From contig ML769391.1 in NCBI GenBank assembly GCA_009733575.1, forward strand, positions 25,523 through 89,522: a stretch of 64,000 bases of DNA, given 5' to 3'. The DNA comes from Gymnopus androsaceus JB14. Lineage: Eukaryota; Basidiomycota; Agaricomycetes; Agaricales; Omphalotaceae. Below the pieces are notes generated by a model. The model was not told the DNA's origin and ran no database searches. It was given only the letters and a program-made list of their open reading frames with translations. Below are positions 23,541 to 35,110 of this stretch, piece by piece. The position numbers and the translations under genes are program-made. The first letter of the stretch is position 1, and the number at the start of each line of letters is the position of its first letter.

Positions 23541-24214
23541 GGATTAGGTATAATATCATTCAAGTGTACTAGTGCCACCCCACCGTCGGATAAGAACCTC
23601 TTCAGGATAATCGCGATCGCGATTTATGTTCTGGGGCTGAGTAGAAGGTGATGTCAAGAGGAAGGTGTTTGGAGCTAGTTAAAACCCATCAGGAGTAGAA
23701 CTACAATGATACAGGTCAAATTACACAGACCTTCATACACATCGATCATAGTGATATCGTCAGAAGCTGCCTGAACTGAGGTTAACGACTTCATGTGTTG
23801 TATATCCGCTTGTATCAACGAAGAAACGGCGTTATATGAGACTTTATAGCGTGTACGCAATTTCTCCATTGATTTTTCGAATATGTGTAGGAATGAGAGG
23901 TGAGTGCGACTCTCGAAAGGTCTTGACAAGTGGCCTTATGCTGCTTGTCTGGATATCTCATGTTATCTTGTTATCTTGCGATACAAAATAGAAACGATAC
24001 ACGTACAACACATACAGCTTTTATACCTGAACGTTCAGAAAACCCCAAAATTGCACAGAGTCCAACAATTAGGCCTTTGTAAAGTTCATTTCATGTCTGA
24101 ACTTTCTTGAATTTCATCGAAGTAAGCCAAAAGCAGATGTATGTTTTGTAAAGCATGAATGGGCGAATCTTGCAGGCTCTTCTCCTAGTTCATCCCAACT
24201 AGTTCTCTCGTTCA

Positions 24215-24884
24215 ATAACCATCCAGATCAGGACTGAAAAGGTCATACTTTACAATATCTTCAGATGCGTTCTTGTACCATGTTGCCTCAACGTGAGTGA
24301 TGAGATCGTTTCTGTCAGTCGATTAGAATTGATATGAGCGACATTCGACAAACTGACATAGCTTGTTTATCATATTCATCATCATATTCAAGTTCATGAA
24401 TAGTAGGTTTGATTAGTGGACTATCTTCTTCCTCTTGTCCGGAATCTCTGTTAGTTTTCGGGATCCAAACTTTGGACCAGCTGTCATCGTCGTACATTTA
24501 GCTTGAGAGGTACTACTAGCAAATGGAAAGTACCTTTGGTATCCGGGTGGAATATGGCCGGGGAGGAGCTCAGTGTCAGGTCCGCTTTCATTATAAGGCT
24601 TGGAGGTGGACTCCGAGTTAGCTCGAGGCATATCGGGTGTAGTCATAGTAAGGAATTGATGCCAGGTTTTGTCGAAAAAGTGATTTGGCGCCGCTTCTCA
24701 TCATCGAGTTTGCTACCAACATTCATCTTCAAAAATCTCCTTGGCCTTCGAAACGCTCTGCCTCCTAAGAGCCTCTAGGACCTCTAGGCCACCAAAAGGA
24801 TCAGCCCAAAAAGCCCCGAAGAGACTGAAACCCGGTCTGTAATGTCGAGCCTTGATACCGGCAAAATTAATCACTGATTGGTAC
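24215..24884 (-). CDS. hypothetical protein, 5' end apparently cut off
   Basis: An open frame from about 24884 reads INFAGIKARHYRPGFSLFGA and FGGLEVLEALRRQSVSKAKE, then meets three stops near 24690-24710. It resumes FFDKTWHQFLTMTTPDMPRA. A GT-AG intron (about 24525-24477) joins HIPPGYQ to SWSKVWIPKTNRDSGQEEED. A second joins YDDEYDKQA to INDLITHVEATWYKNASEDI, and TGA follows at 24215 after FSPDLDGY. Two clean in-frame splices argue that this is or was a real gene. No start codon is seen. The frame stops abruptly where the divergent gene at 24889 begins, suggesting a rearrangement breakpoint. Function unknown. Confidence 0.45.
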
Positions 24885-24888
24885 AGGT

Positions 24889-25986
24889 ATGATTATGCTT
24901 TTTGCCAAAGCGCCAGTGAAGAGTAAAGACCCCGAATACATTGCTATGCTGGACCGTGCTTTCAACGATTCGGAGGGAACGACTGTGTCCAAGTGCAAAA
25001 GGTTTTTTCGTTTTCTTGACGAGTGAGTCTTTGTCTTTTACAACCGTATCCTCTCTGCTATCTTACTTCCAATCTGTCAGATTCACTCAAACAACAGCCC
25101 AAGCTCCATCCACTCCTGTGTTTGATCCATCTATTCTGGACATTCCAGACAATCCCCGCCAGCTCGTTATTCATAATCAAGATGGCACTCCCTTTTTACG
25201 ATGAAAGTAGGAGATCTGATGAGCAAGCACTGGATAATCCAGGACTTATTTCGCGATCTGGAAACCCGGGAGAAAGACATGCTCCTGAGAGACCTACCGG
25301 AAGAATTGGACGTACTCACGACATCACTCACATCCCCTGTTGTACAATGCTGGAAAGAGATGTTACAGGGAGTACCAGATACTCCGATGATGGAAAAGTT
25401 GAGGGGAATGCTTGATTCTGTTCGGGAACGCGCTGTTCAGCAGCTAATCTCCCTGCAGACACTGTTCTCGCTCCTGGCCTCGGAAGACGACGACGATTGC
25501 ATGTCTGACTCTGACAGCGAGTCGACTACATCTTCCTCTTCCTCCAATTGTTTCTCAGACATCTCCGCGGAATCGATGACTTCTGTGTCCTCCTCAGGCT
25601 CCGCCTCTTCCCCTAAAAAGACTTCTGTCTACGTCCCTCCCGCTAAAGCTAGACTTGCTGCCGCAGCTGCTCTCGAATCCGACTCTATCCCGTCTCATCG
25701 TCTTTCTTCCTTCTCTCTCTCCCACTCCCAACGTCGCGCTGCTCCTGTCGTTGTCACCCCGGGCAAGCCTCGTACGCGATACACTTACCAAGGTGGTGAG
25801 ACCGGGGTTGTTACAGGAGGTGTTATGCTTGGGAAGGCGGTTCCCGCTGCTTCTACTGCTCCCGTCCACGCAACTGAAACTGCTACTGCTATGCGCGAGC
25901 CTCTCGGGAGGAGTCCAAGGAAACACACTGGTGCAGTTATGTTGGGTCCGGATTCGGTTTCCAACTGGCGCCGCGTTCGTGCTTAG
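24889..25986 (+). CDS. chimeric gene carrying the duplicated BTG-protein tail
   Basis: ATG 24889 opens an exon (MIMLFAKAPVKSKDPEYIAM...) whose GTGAGT intron at about 25030 splices in frame to FTQTTAQAPSTPVFDPSILD. That frame ends TGA at 25204. It overlaps the ATG at 25201 of the next frame, which reads MSKHWIIQDLFRDLETREKD and then, from 25379, the acidic Ser-rich tail shared with 18998-19604. An unrecognised intron or a small indel probably joins the two parts. The BTG domain itself is missing here, so only the tail, its 3' flank and the following CE8 gene were duplicated. The function of the new N-terminus is unknown. Confidence 0.5.
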
Positions 25987-26470
25987 AAATGATTGGCTCT
26001 ATTGGATGGTATCCTTAACTGACGAACATCATCTTGACGACGAACTTTACTGTCAGGAACAATGTCCTTCTCCGCTCGTATTCAAAAATTCTAACTAGCT
26101 ATTGCTCTCTGTATTATACGCTTAATCTTGTCTTTGTATCACCACTCTAGTCTCGGTCTTTTTGTAGCATTACAGTAATGTCATAACATTCTTCTGAATG
26201 TCGTACGAGGGGAAAATCTTCTTTTCGAAGTACCGGCATGGATACGGTGCGCAGGTATCCATCTCTACGGTCCGCCACCAACTAAAGAATCACATTGATT
26301 TTCCGCTCTGCCTGAATGGAAAATTGTCGGTTCCTGGAGAGTTTTTTTAAGCTCGTATCGAACATAGCAAGCGGCACGGGAGCAAGAGGTCTCAACGTCA
26401 CTCAGTCAGACGAACCGGAGGTCTTCTTTTTCACTTCGTAACATGCTGCTTCGAGTACAAAAGAAACACG

Positions 26471-26477
26471 TATAAAA
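26471..26477 (+). promoter_or_regulatory. TATA box of intact CE8 gene
   Basis: TATAAAA lies 72 bases upstream of ATG 26543, in a segment conserved with the relic at 22045. Confidence 0.55.
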
Positions 26478-26542
26478 TCCGCATCTTGTTTCGAAGAAAA
26501 ATCTTTGACACAGTCCTTCCCCCCAATAGTGACAGTGACAGT

Positions 26543-28103
26543 ATGGTTGCCCGCAGCTCATATCTCATCACCCTTCTCACTGTCTTCGTCGCCTATAGCC
26601 TTCTTCTCGTTGCCTCCGTCGATGCAAATCCAGTAGCTCCCAAAGCGTCTTTGCGCAAACGTACAGCACGCACTACTGCCCCGGCTGGAGCTTTGGTCGT
26701 TAGCACAACTCCTGCCAGTGGTCAATTTAGCACTATATCGGCTGCGATTGCTGCTCTCCCCGACGATGGATCAGCTCAGACGATCTTCATCGAAGCAGGA
26801 ACCTACGAAGAACAAATCGATATTACCCGAGTTGGGGCCTTGACTGTACTATCGATTATCGTATATCCTGACCAGTAACTAACCTTTTCCACTTACAGAT
26901 CATGGGTGAAACCGAAGACACTGCAAACTATGAGTCGAACGTTGTGACTATCACCAACTCCGCTTCCCTTGGAACTGCAGGTTGTTATTTAGTGTCTACT
27001 ACTCCTAGTTAGAGATCACCAATTCCGCTTGCCTTTGTACTGCAGGAACCGACGATGCCAGTGGCACCCTTCGCATACATACGGACAACTTTTCGCTTTA
27101 TAATGTTAATGTGAAGAACACGGTAGGCACTGTAACTTTTATGGCACAGAGTTTGGACATTTATATCCATTATAGTTTGGAGAATCTTCAGATAATGGTC
27201 AAGCCCTTGCTCTCAGCGCATACGGGACGAACGGAGGGTTCTACGGTTGCGGTTTCTACAGGTAGTAATAAGTATGAATTCGGTGTAAGCGATGCTGATA
27301 CAGTCTATATAGCTTCCAGGACACTGTCCTCGCCGAAGAAGGCGTTCAGTTCTACGGATCCTGCTACATTGAAGGCGCTGTGGACTTTATCTTTGGACAA
27401 TCGGCCTTTGCATTCTTCCAGGGTGCGACCATCGCATCTATCGGGGCTGGATGCATCACCGCGGATGGACCTGCTGCTAAGGGGGACAGTCTATGTGAGT
27501 AGCAGATAATCCTGGCTTAGAGCGTACAACTTCTGACGGGTGCTATGTAGTTGTGATCAATGAATCTGTCATTATGCAGAGTACAGCTGCAACAGAAGAT
27601 TTGACTGGACTTGTGTACTTGGGTCGTCCATGGACTGAATTTGCTAGGTATGTGCCCAAACTCGGTCTGAAACTTTTAACTTATGTTTGGTCTTCCTGCA
27701 GTGTCGCCTACACATCCGTCACTATGAGTGATATCATTAACCCTGCAGGTTGGTCCATTTGGGAAACCGATGAGCCTAATACCGAGGATGTTACGTATGT
27801 GGAATTCGACAGTACTGGTGAGTCTGTCCTTTTATATTCTGGTACCTCTATGAGCTAGGCTTCATTCCATTTCCCGAATCGCGCACAAAAATGAGCAATG
27901 TATCTTGATTTTTCGAGGCTCTGTTTTATGTTTGGCCCTACTATAGCATTCGCGCTAACCAATTACCTCCCATTCATGTAGGCGCAGGAGCATCGGGAAC
28001 CCGTGCTTCCTTCTCTAGTAAGATCACTTCCACCGCTGGATACACTATTGCAGATGTATTAGGAAGCGACTACACGACTTGGGTGGACCAGGACTACCTT
28101 TAA
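26543..28103 (+). CDS. secreted pectin methylesterase (CE8), intact
   Basis: This is the only fully readable copy of four. It has a signal peptide (SSYLITLLTVFVAYSLLLVA), a basic pro-segment (LRKRTAR) and then the family's opening block ALVVSTTPASGQFSTISAAI. Seven or so short introns with GT/AG ends splice in frame. Catalytic segments are present: the acid/base Asp in YSFQDTVL, the nucleophile Asp in GAVDFIFG and the Arg in YLGRPW. The protein ends TTWVDQDYL before TAA 28103. CE8 enzymes remove methyl esters from pectin in plant cell walls, releasing methanol and making pectate available for lyases. It has a TATA box, and its 5' part is duplicated with the upstream gene. About 360 residues, the usual size. 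Confidence 0.9.
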
Positions 28104-28390
28104 CTATTGGAATTAATAGGATCATAGCATACTACCCTTTTTGAAAGTTTCTACTCCAACATGTAAATTTATATAGCATTGTGCAGCAGTTTGAGGAGAA
28201 AGAGATACAGGAGAAGTAATCTATTGAGTCAATCTCATAATTATAAGTGGGAAGTATATGTCTACCGCTACTTTAGTCGCTGCCATCTCACATCTCCAAC
28301 AATCGGTCTCCTGGCTCACCAGATTCTGATCATCTACATGAAGCAGGGACTCAGTCGAAGAGTCCCGTTTCAATAAGGATAAATCTGATA

Positions 28391-30045
28391 TCAAATCTCG
28401 CCATTAGTTCCAGAAACAACCACCCTCAGACCCATCGCCTCCAAATCCTGCAGTGGCTTGTACGCTTTTTTCTTCGCCTGCCGTTTACTGAAATAGAGCA
28501 TCACAGACCGTAAGCAATGCACGCCGATCATCATTGCGTGCTCCGAATCTGGCAACCATCGGGATTGCACCATTTCAATGTAAGCGCTATCGTTAAATTT
28601 CTTGTTGTAGAAGAACAAGGAAAGATAACGAAGCTTCGGAGCAAGGTGTGCAATTGACCCAGAGTCGGTGAGCGGGACCTGCTCTCCACAGCACAAGCTT
28701 GAGAGTAGGTGTGAAGTTATGGGGCTCTGTGTAGATTTCAGCCCTTTGTCACTAATTTCCAGCTTCATTAGAGATGGCATGACGCGGAGGGCGGCAACGA
28801 GATCCTCGTCAGACAAGGTTACATTATGAAGTGTAAATGTGGTGATTGCGCATGCCGATCTGGATATAAAGGAATCAAATGCCTTCCTCGGCCAGGTTTG
28901 TACATATTCCTCGTTAACATCTCGGCTGATCTTGAGGTCGGCTAAGAGAGGGAAGTCGAAGCAGGAAAACAACATGCTAGAAAAGGATTGCGGAGTTGTT
29001 TCAAGAATATGGAGCATGCCAATGTTATGCCACGAACTTGGGGATCCAGAAGGTTCTGAAATGTTTAATCCAGGATACGGCTCTACGTGTAACGAGGTAA
29101 GGGAAGAGCATCGTTGAAGAATGTCTTTCAGACTGCTATATGGAGATATTCCAAATTCAGCCCATTGAATCTGATGATATGGAATAGTCGAGGGGTGTAA
29201 TTCATCTGTGGTTAGCGCGCGAAGGTTGGGAGCGTGCTCGAAGCGGTTGAGATCGGTTGTCGGAATACCCTCGTCTCGAGCTTCAAGTTCCAAATTCGTA
29301 AGAATGGGGTAACGGAGGTCGGAAAGTATTCTATAGTCTGTTAACGTGTGCTCTCCCATGTACTTGAAAGTTTTCCAGCGATGAGCATGATGTGTGAGAA
29401 GGACCAAAGCACGGGCAATGCGCACGGATGTCCTTTGATGTTCAGCTCTAAGCTAAGCGGGGCATTTCCTGATACCTCGAGATATCGGTCAAGGGTAGCA
29501 ATGAAGCCATCGATATCTGACTGGTTTGAGCTCATGCAGATCTCCACCCTAAGGTTAGACCATAAACCGGGGTAGGACATTGCAAGCTGACGCCATCGAG
29601 AGCATACCGCACTGATGGCCATAGTTGGGAGATAGGTGATGACAGGTGATGAAAGCTTGGTAGGGGGTGTAGACTGGTCGTCGGCTTCATCGTGCCACGG
29701 AAATTCCTGGAGCAAGTTCTTATCGCACGTGTATTCGAAGATACGAGCCATTATTTCGTTAGGAAATCTCCGGAGAAGCGAAATCGAGAATCGCAAGTTC
29801 CTGCTGTAGTTTTCCAGCCGGATTCGTTGCGCTTCGATATGCGTGATCTGAGACCAAAGTCGAACGATCTCCGCCTCGTAGTCCTTGCTATCCTGTTCAG
29901 CTAACGAAAGCATGTCTTCCACCTCTGCTACGGAAGGCTCAAATCTTGTTGTGGCTGTTTGCTCAGCAGAGCTGAGGTCTACACGTGGCTTCGACAAAGG
30001 ATTCTGACACCTTGAACATAGGTTCTCCGTCTTGTTCTTTGACAT
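28391..30045 (-). pseudogene. F-box family A member, one frameshift
   Basis: From ATG 30045 the first frame gives a short C-x2-C start (LCSRCQNPL), a coiled coil, and an F-box-like segment FPNEIMARIFEYTC ... AISAVCSRWRQLAMSYPGLW. After NIKGHP near 29427 the frame shifts by one. A second frame then carries the leucine-rich-repeat-like half (ALVLLTHHAHRWKTFKYMGE onward) to TGA 28391. Compared with the intact paralogue at 40277, one base is missing at the junction. F-box proteins link substrates to SKP1-cullin ubiquitin ligases. Broken as written, but the coding sequence on both sides is well preserved, so recent decay or read error are equally possible. Confidence 0.8.
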
Positions 30046-30642
30046 GATTCTAAGTGACCGGATTTCAGGAGTTATTTTCTATGTATAGCAGATAAACACA
30101 CCTTCGCGAGATGGCAGAGGAGAAAGAAGATTAGGCGCTCAGTGCGAGGCCCTTGCGCTAATTATATCACCTGCTCGTTCGTCAGCCTGTACTGGCCTCA
30201 ATCTACTTGGAGGAACTGGAACTCATGACGTTACGTTGGCTTATTCGGACTTGACAAGGACGATATGTCGGAATGTGAATTCTCGGAAATTCATCTTCGA
30301 CTTTCTCTTTCAGAATCTTTCTTATTGGTGCGTCCTTGGAATCACCAGTGTTCGAACGATGGAAGATTTATCAGGTGTGATAGATGTTGTATATGGTGGT
30401 GAATCGATCCTATCTGTTCCTCATCATGCGAGCTCAGGCAAGTGATACTTGTCTATATAATTTCTTTGCCGAAAATTATACGAGAATTTTTTTCATCGTC
30501 CCAATCAGTATCTCTTTCCCCACATCTCATATCCGGCCCGTCCGTTCGACGTTGAAGGACCTCTTGAGCATGAATGATCTGCATAAACTCTTGGCGTACA
30601 ATAGCCAAGACCTAGGTACAGTTGGAGAGACATGGAAAGGCT

Positions 30643-30650
30643 TATAAAAA
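30643..30650 (+). promoter_or_regulatory. TATA box of CE8 copy 3
   Basis: TATAAAAA lies 57 bases before ATG 30700. Its surroundings differ from those of the 22045 and 26471 boxes, so this gene has its own older promoter. Confidence 0.5.
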
Positions 30651-30699
30651 GGCTATTTTACGAGTTCACTACCCACTTGGCTCTCACCTTTCGCCAAGT

Positions 30700-32197
30700 A
30701 TGCCTGCCCTTCGTTCTGGATCATTCTTCATAGTGCTCTTCTCTTCATTCTGTCTCCTTTGCAGCTATGTCTTCCTTGGTTCTTTTGCGAGCCCGATAGA
30801 GCTGCAGAGACGTACGTCGCGGCTTACACCTCCTGCCGGCGCGCTTGTTGTCAGCAAAACACCTGCTAGCGGTCAATTCAGCACCGTCCAAGCGGCCGTC
30901 AATGCTCTCCCTAACGATGGTTCAGCACAGACTATCTTTATTAATCCTGGTACGTTTTCTTACTGCTTTCGACCACTAGATTCAGACGTTGACTTGCTGG
31001 CTAGGAACATACTCTGAACAAGTCTCTATTACCAGAACTGGGATGTTGACTGTGCGTATAGTTCACTTGCTACTCTCTTTTGCCACATAACGTTATTTTA
31101 CAGATCATGGGTGCAACTTCCAACACTGCAAGCTTTTCTTCCAACGAAGGTATTTGAGATCTTAGATTTTGTAACTGGATTAATTTTAGGAACCGAAATT
31201 TCAAAGTGACCATCACCCACTCGGCCTCCCTTGGAACCGCCGGTTCCGACGACCTTAGCGGCTCACTCCGTGTGCATAAAGATGACTTTGCGTTGTATAA
31301 TGTGAATGTTAAGAATACAGTGAGCATCATCTATCCCTGCCACAACTGCATTTATTCAAGCGTACACAGTTTGGGGAATCTTCCACTAATGGACAGGCTA
31401 TTGCATTGAGCGCATATGGGACGAATCACGGCTATTACGCGTCTGGATTTTACAGGTATATATTATTATAATGTTCAACCATTCGACTAATGATGATCTG
31501 AAATGTTCTTAGCTACCAAGACACCGTTCTCGCCGAACAAGGCAATCAATACTACGGCTTTTGTTACATTGAAGGAGCCGTAGATTTTATCTTCGGTCAA
31601 CACGCTAGGGCCTTCTTCCAGAAAAATACTATCGCCTCTGTTGGTCCGGGAACAATTACCGCAGATGGTCCTGACAGTAAAACAGATGGATTATGTGAAT
31701 GTGGTCCCAGTTCCCCGACTTCGGAAATTAACCATCTGTTTTTGCAGTTGTCATCAATGAATCGACCATCGAAGCGAGCACTGCTGCGACGTCCAGTCTG
31801 ACCGGGCAGGTGTTCCTCGGTCGTCCTTGGACCGAATTCGCCACGTAGGTTTCCTTGTTCCACTGGGAAATTCAAACCATATCTAACTCTTTTTCAGTGT
31901 CGCATTCACCTCCTGCTCTCTCAGCTCTATCATTAACCCCGCCGGCTGGGAAATATGGTCCACCGCTACGCCAACACTGCGGATGTTACGTTCGCAGAGT
32001 ACGAGAATACTGGTGAATTGTCTCTATCTATTCATCCTTGTCCGCCCTCTCGCTAACCGACCTACCTTGTTTCAGGTGCAGGAGCAGCAGGGACTCGGGC
32101 TTCATTCGCCACCAAGATCACATCTAACGCTGCGTATAACGTTGGCGTCGTTTTGGGAGCTGACTGGGCGACTTGGGTCGATCAGTCGTTTGTATAA
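30700..32197 (+). CDS. secreted pectin methylesterase (CE8), copy 3, late frameshift
   Basis: ATG 30700 starts MPALRSGSFFIVLFSSFCLL, a signal peptide. The family opening ALVVSKTPASGQFSTVQAAV follows. Introns splice in frame through the QDTVL acid/base segment, GAVDFIFGQHARAFFQ (nucleophile Asp) and FLGRPWTEF (Arg). Near 31971-31975 one A is missing compared with the sister gene (ACGCCAACACT), so the last roughly 50 codons shift before the final exon that ends TTWVDQSFV, TAA 32197. All catalytic residues come before the lesion. It differs in sequence from the 26543 gene much more than the 22110 relic does, so it is an older duplicate. Same pectin-demethylating role. Confidence 0.8.
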
Positions 32198-32397
32198 CTC
32201 AACATTTACTTTGTACGTGCCATGTACGACTAACCTTTCAATGAATCGGTTTCAATTTCCACACACAAACCATGCGTGTATTTCTACTGTTCCGCTGGAC
32301 CAAAAGAGTCATTTTGTTTAAACTGATTGAGGAGGAGAGAAAAGCTCTTTCGGAAGAGGGAAGTTGTAACTTCAATGTAAGCACAGGTGACATAGCT

Positions 32398-32853
32398 CTA
32401 TTTAAGTTGAGTCCAAGATAAATCTAAATTGGTCCATCCCTTCATCTGCATACTGCAGCTCATCGCATTAAGGATCAACGGAATGCGCACGAGACGTTGC
32501 AACCTCCCCCTGTACCTGGTGCATGGCCAGCACATCCTCCGAGTCGGGCCGCCAATCCATGCAGGTGCTCTGAAAGAAAACCAATCGCGCATCTTCGTTT
32601 CTACGTGCTTCTCACCCTCATGAACACGAGCGCAGCTCAAGTGATACGTTCCACAACGGCAAGACTCAGAGACTGTTCTCCTAGTCGGACCGCGTTCAAG
32701 AGATATAATTAAGTATGCATCCATTTCTGATCCTCGCGTGTTGCCTTCCGGAGGACTGTCGTCAAGGTAAATAAGAACCAGAAGATTATCGACACCGAGA
32801 GAACAGAACCAAAACGGTCGTCGGGCTCCGCTTCGCGCATCATTTCCGCTCAT
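32398..32853 (-). CDS. unrecognised Cys/Trp-containing open frame
   Basis: This 151-codon frame starts MSGNDARSG and contains SESCRCGTYHLSCARVHEGE and RDWFSFRAPAWIGGPTRRMC followed by WPCTRYRGRLQRLV. The CRCG and CWPC pairs could bind a metal. It lies between CE8 copies 3 and 4. There is no splice evidence and no family that I can name with confidence. Confidence 0.3.
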   Translation of the reverse strand: MSGNDARSGARRPFWFCSLGVDNLLVLIYLDDSPPEGNTRGSEMDAYLIISLERGPTRRTVSESCRCGTYHLSCARVHEGEKHVETKMRDWFSFRAPAWIGGPTRRMCWPCTRYRGRLQRLVRIPLILNAMSCSMQMKGWTNLDLSWTQLK

Positions 32854-32915
32854 GATGAACGAAAAAAAACGTCTTCAACCCAACGCTCTGCTTGATTAAC
32901 CCTTCGCCAGCCACC

Positions 32916-33401
32916 ATGGTCGCCCGCGGCACGTTTATCAAATTATTTTGTCTCCTATGAACTTCTTCTCATCGCCCCCGTTACGCGAATCGGGTCGCTG
33001 CTAAATCCAAGGGCTCTTTGCATAAACACACAGCAGGTACGACCGCGCCCAATGGAGCATTGGTGGTTAGCACGGATCCCGCAAGCGGTCAATACAGGTC
33101 TGTGTCAGACGCGATTGCTGCTCTCCCCGACGATGGATCTGCGCAGACGATCTTCATTGAGGCGGGTAGGTCCTCCTTACACTTTCCTTTATTTTCAATA
33201 CACTGAGCAATATGTGCTATGGTGTCGCATAGGAACTTATGAGGAACAAGTCTATATCACCCGAACTGGAGCCTTAACCGCGTGTAGTGGCAGCTAAGCT
33301 TACAACTACTATAATTCGGATATATGGCCAACTAAGTAGCTTTTTTCACTGCATGCAGATCATGGGTGAAACGAAGACACCTACGAGTTTAATTACCTAG
33401 T
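32916..33401 (+). pseudogene. pectin methylesterase relic, CE8 copy 4
   Basis: This segment begins ATGGTCGCCCGCGGC like the intact gene but meets TGA after FIKLFCLL. Downstream the recognisable segment GALVVSTDPASGQYRSVSDA and PDDGSAQTIFIEAG survives. So does its intron and the next exon (TYEEQVYITRTGALT). After an intron-like gap, ATCATGGGTGAAACGAAGAC is left and then the similarity ends near 33401. No catalytic segment remains. Confidence 0.8.
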
Positions 33402-33489
33402 GCTACTAGTATGCAGGCAAGTCCTCAGGTGGTAAATCGTATCTACAGCACTCTTGTCAGTACAACACTGTGGATAGGGATCCCAGGAC

Positions 33490-35110
33490 TTACTCAGGCT
33501 TCAAAATCTCCTCATAAGTCGGCGGATCAATAGGATAAACACTATTCACCCTTAGCTCTTTCCTCGTCAAAAAAAAAAGGAGTCAACTCACCTGCTCAAG
33601 ATATCCTCCACCAACATCCGCTCACATACCCGCCCATGTACATCATAAAATCCAACATGCGGGTTGAACTTGGCAACACGCTCAAGCTCGATGGCGTGGC
33701 TATGGTGGTGCGGACAACCTTTCCATTCCCACTAGCGCCACGGTCACATAGGCCCAGGTTTCGCCGAGAAGTTCTAGTTCAAATTCTGTAAGGAGATACA
33801 AGACGTTAGCTTGTGAATACAGGGAATGGAATGGGGCGCACCATCCATATCAGCAGCTTCACCATCGAGGAAGACGAGCAGCGACAGCTTGGGCATTCCG
33901 GGAGTCGGCTGCCAACCGTAGATGTTGTCGTAGCGACCGTGGCCAAAGTATTTGTGCTGATGCTGGAAGTACGTGTTCTTGACTACTTGCCAGCCTTGCA
34001 TGACCTCTGTATATTTTCAGTACCAACAACTTGCGATACCTCTGTTGTGACTTACGTGTACCACCACCGAGCGTAACCCTCGATCTCCAATCACTCTCAA
34101 AATTATGGGTGGACAACTGCCCAATATATGTCCCCCACGATGAGAAGGTGACAGTATCAATACCATATTGTGTCGGATGTTCTTTCTGCGCTCTCGGTAC
34201 CATATGATGCAGCACTCTATGCACAAGATCTTGACTAGTAAAATATTGCTCGGTTGGTCATGGAAACGACGTATACCGTCTGGTCCTGTAATGCCATTGT
34301 GCGGATTCCAGGTCATGCTACCACTAACATCGATGAGCAGCATAGTCTCGAGATGGTCGCCGTGCAAGAGTCCCTCTGCGAGCTGGTGCAGTGCTGCAGT
34401 TCGCGCAGCATAGAGGATGTTTTGAACCTGAGGAGAGTACTGCTGAGACTTGATTGCCTTGTCGCTATGGAAGATGTCGCGGGGGCTAGAATAGGCAGCC
34501 AAACGCTTTGCGTCAAGAGCACGGGCATTGCGTTCGTTTCCCCGCTTAATAATGGTATAGCGAACTCTGACGATGTTGAGAGGGCGGAGAGGTGCATGCC
34601 TTGATCCATCAAGCGTCTTGCCATTGTTTAAGAGGTAGTACAGACGTTCTTCGGCTGCATTCTCAAAGGTCGAGTACTCGGGGTTGGGATTGGCGAGTTG
34701 TCGACTTTGCACCCAGGCAGTGGGGATCGGCTCCATATACCGTACGTCCATCATTCGCTTGAATCGGTTGGGGTACTGTTGTAGGAGATATTCCCAGTGC
34801 TCCCGCATGCGAGTGGCAGCCCAGTATTTCATCACCATTTCGTGGTTGGGGCTGCCTGGTTTGCCCCAGCGCTGGACCATGAGGGCGTAGTTTCTTTCCA
34901 CCTTTCGCAGGCGTTTCTCCTCCTTTTTTGCTGGATCCGGTGTCAACTTGGAGGAGACCAATTCCACAAGCCCCTTTGTGCTGCATGGATATTTTAGAAT
35001 TCAGATCAGGTATCAACTGGTAAGCAGGACTTACGATCTCCTTGCTGAGGCATGCCACCTGCATTGCCGGACTTTGACTCTGAGAACTTCTCTGAGAGCT
35101 TCGAATTCAT
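33490..35110 (-). pseudogene. von Willebrand A-domain protein with several frameshifts
   Basis: Exon 1 (ATG 35110) reads MNSKLSEKFSESKSGNAGGM. The main exon reads LVELVSSKLTPDPAKKEEKR and continues to a vWA domain with MIDAS motif DVSGSM. Within the domain one G seems missing near 34227 (GTCAAGATCTTG), which shifts the frame. The rest (HRVLHHMVPRAQKEHPTQYG, then after an intron YGWQPTPGMPKLSLLVFLDG) is well conserved. A further one-base shift occurs near 33712 before CPHHHSHAIELERVAKFN. The last exon ends PPTYEEILKPE, TAA 33490. The exon 1 join also appears out of phase. Fungal vWA proteins of this type are uncharacterised; MIDAS domains bind ligands through a metal ion. Confidence 0.7.

Noticed and set aside
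25201..25204. ATGA overlap as translational coupling
   Set aside because: This is a bacterial signature. In a fungal gene a missed intron or an indel is far more likely.
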